From NCBI GenBank assembly GCA_002733705.1, contig NVWP01000027.1, positions 27,178 to 91,177 on the forward strand: a DNA stretch of 64,000 nucleotides, in the 5' to 3' direction. The notes below the pieces were generated by a model, which saw nothing but the letters and a program-made list of their open reading frames with translations, ran no database searches and was not told where the DNA came from. Position 1 is the stretch's first letter. Each line of letters opens with the position of its first letter. This DNA comes from Henriciella sp. GTDB lineage: Bacteria; Pseudomonadota; Alphaproteobacteria; Caulobacterales; Hyphomonadaceae. A program made the translations under genes and the position numbers. Below, piece after piece: positions 62,494-64,000 of this stretch.

Positions 62494-62847
62494 ATGCATC
62501 CCGCCCAGCTCATAAAGCACTTGCGGACAATGCTCGTCATGGTCATGACGTTCGCCTTTGTCGTGGCGCCGATGAATGCAGCGGTCGATGCGGCTCACTT
62601 GCCTGATGTCAGTCAATCTGACTGCTCGGACGTTGAAGCATCTGAAGAAGATCCCGCAGATGAACCTTCGCATGAAGGTCATGAGCACCGTGTGCATCAC
62701 TGTGGCGGATGCCACATACACATGCTGGATGGCGGTGATCTCAGCCGGGCCTTTGGTCCACCAACACATCACAAGCGTCTTGTCCGTCTGCAGAATGAGC
62801 CAGCGGACCTCGGCGCTGACGGCCTGTATCGGCCGCCCCGCGCCTAG
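62494..62847 (+). CDS. CzcI-like small exported His-rich protein
   Basis: 117 residues. Signal peptide (MVMTFAFVVAPMNAAVDA) and a His/Cys cluster SHEGHEHRVHHCGGCHIHML (residues 59-78) suited to metal binding. Upstream of a CzcC-type gene, as CzcI in czc operons. Family assignment is by context and layout. Confidence 0.65.
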   Translation: MHPAQLIKHLRTMLVMVMTFAFVVAPMNAAVDAAHLPDVSQSDCSDVEASEEDPADEPSHEGHEHRVHHCGGCHIHMLDGGDLSRAFGPPTHHKRLVRLQNEPADLGADGLYRPPRA

Positions 62848-62920
62848 ACCTTCGACACCTGTCTGTAATGCGCAGTCACCCCTGCGCGGTCGTTGAGTCT
62901 AGCTGAGGATAAAGATCCCA

Positions 62921-64000
62921 ATGAAACTGTTATTACGCGGCGCGGTTGCCGCGCTCGCTCTGCCTGTCATGGTCGGAGCGGCATATGCTGATGGATGCGG
63001 CTCCGTGCCAGTCGACCAGCCTGAATTCAATCACTCATCTCCCCTGACACTCGAGGCGGCGATTGCCCGGGCGGGGCGTTCTGCTCCGGAAGTGCTGCGG
63101 GCGGCCCTGGAAGCCAGGGCCGTTTCGGCTGAGGCTGACCAGGCAGGCCGGCGCCTCAATCCGACACTTTCCCTGGAAACAGAAAATTTCGCCGGAACAG
63201 GTTCGCTTGAAGGCTTCGATGCCTTTGAGACGACGGCGGTGCTGTCGCAGACTTTCCGCCTTGGCGACAAGCGGCGCCTGGCTGAACAGGCGGGACGTGC
63301 CCGTGCTGCGCTCGCCAGTGCGGAATGCAGTGTTCAGCGCCGCGAAGTGCAGACACTCGCGGGTGAGCTATTTCTTGAACTTGAGGCAGCCCTGGAGATG
63401 ACCGATGTGGCAGACGCATCGGCTGAACTCGCGGGCGAGCTTGCCAGTGTGGTCAAGAGCCGTGTCGAGGCCGGGGCTGCTGCGCCGCCGGAACTCTCCC
63501 GGGCAAAGGCCGAAGCGGCATCCCTCGAAGCCGAGGCCGATGCGGCTCGTGGACAGGTCGAGGCAAGTGCCCTGGCGCTCGCATCCGTCTGGGGAAGTCC
63601 GGATGTCGATTTCGGATTGCCCATCGCAAATCGAGACACCTTTCAGCGCCGCGGCGCTACTGAGGCTGTAGCCGTCAATGACAATCCGCGTCTTGCTGCA
63701 GCCGTCGCAAACCGAAAGGCAAAAGAGGCTGAAACCGATTTTGAACGGTCCGGCGCGCTCCCGGACGTAACGGTCTCGGCGGGTGTTCGCCGTTTTGAGG
63801 AGACAGGTGACAGTGCCTTCCTGGCCGGTGTCAGTGTGCCGCTACCAATATTCGACCGAAACCAGGATGCCACCCGGGCCGCCCGGTTCCGCACTGAAGG
63901 GGCAGAGCTGAATGCCAAGGCCATCGAAGCAAGGCTGAGAGCCGAGCAGGCGAGCCTCGCCGCGCAGGTGCGCGCGGCGAAATCCCGATTGCAGCGACTC
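62921..64000 (+). CDS. Outer-membrane efflux protein, CzcC/TolC family (partial)
   Basis: 360 codons seen, running off the right end. Signal peptide MKLLLRGAVAALALPVMVGAAYA, then a TolC-type coiled coil: LTLEAAIARAGRSAPEVLRAALEARAVSAEADQAGRRLNPTLSLETENF and, in the second repeat, NPRLAAAVANRKAKEAE. Expected partners CzcB (adaptor) and CzcA (RND pump) would lie beyond the window. SD GAGGA before the ATG. Confidence 0.88.
   Translation, partial: MKLLLRGAVAALALPVMVGAAYADGCGSVPVDQPEFNHSSPLTLEAAIARAGRSAPEVLRAALEARAVSAEADQAGRRLNPTLSLETENFAGTGSLEGFDAFETTAVLSQTFRLGDKRRLAEQAGRARAALASAECSVQRREVQTLAGELFLELEAALEMTDVADASAELAGELASVVKSRVEAGAAAPPELSRAKAEAASLEAEADAARGQVEASALALASVWGSPDVDFGLPIANRDTFQRRGATEAVAVNDNPRLAAAVANRKAKEAETDFERSGALPDVTVSAGVRRFEETGDSAFLAGVSVPLPIFDRNQDATRAARFRTEGAELNAKAIEARLRAEQASLAAQVRAAKSRLQRL

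Overview
The window looks like chromosomal DNA of a GC-rich alphaproteobacterium of the Hyphomonadaceae/Caulobacterales type. The evidence is the conserved order ylxR-nusA-rimP ... trmB ... metK-XRE-lnt-corC-ybeY-phoH-miaB-fur-rimI-tsaB, a CtrA-like TTAA-N7-TTAA box, a large TonB-dependent receptor, and many CoA-ligase and esterase genes. Placement below family level is inference. No rRNA, CRISPR array, intact transposase or integrase was seen.

1-20353 is a nearly continuous minus-strand block of core genes: transcription and translation (ylxR, nusA, rimP, trmB, metK, miaB, ybeY, rimI, tsaB), envelope (lnt, corC), iron (fur, NifU-like). A four-gene glycan/glycolipid cassette (GT2, methyltransferase, LPG-synthase-like membrane protein, GT-C-like membrane protein) sits between metK and trmB.

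20426-33546 is metabolic and accessory: a DUF2333-like membrane protein under a CtrA-type box, a tiny lipoprotein/membrane-protein pair, an HSL-type esterase, two acyl-CoA ligases, a class IV aminotransferase coupled to a sulfotransferase-like gene, two glutathione-transferase-like genes, an ABC ATPase without a visible permease, and a WecG/TagA-type glycosyltransferase. A GIY-YIG gene is bracketed by a perfect 34-bp inverted repeat.

33605-36876 is a phage-shock-protein (Psp) locus: pspF diverges from a sigma-54 promoter that reads an operon of pspA, pspB, pspC and three further microproteins, two of them very short.

36891-44831 holds mnmC, a CsbD protein, a photolyase-like protein with apparently swapped domain order, two tandem mini-GNAT proteins, a YcgN protein, a TraB/GumN lipoprotein, tRNA-Arg, and a divergent TetR/MpaB-oxygenase pair with a clear operator palindrome.

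45226-58649 includes an ANTAR regulator, a TonB receptor, a TauE/SafE permease, a Tat-exported lipoprotein aminotransferase, tRNA-Gly and tRNA-Tyr flanking a candidate sRNA, rlmB, hydrolases, a TRIC-type channel, ectD, a CelD-like acetyltransferase and a uronate-dehydrogenase-like gene.

From about 59760 to the right end the window looks like the start of a heavy-metal-resistance island. It begins at a 16-bp piece resembling the 3' end of a tRNA-Gly gene, continues with a MerR-controlled operon (CzcN-like methyltransferase, CDF transporter, second methyltransferase), and then a CzcI-like exported protein and a CzcC/TolC-type outer-membrane gene that runs off the end.
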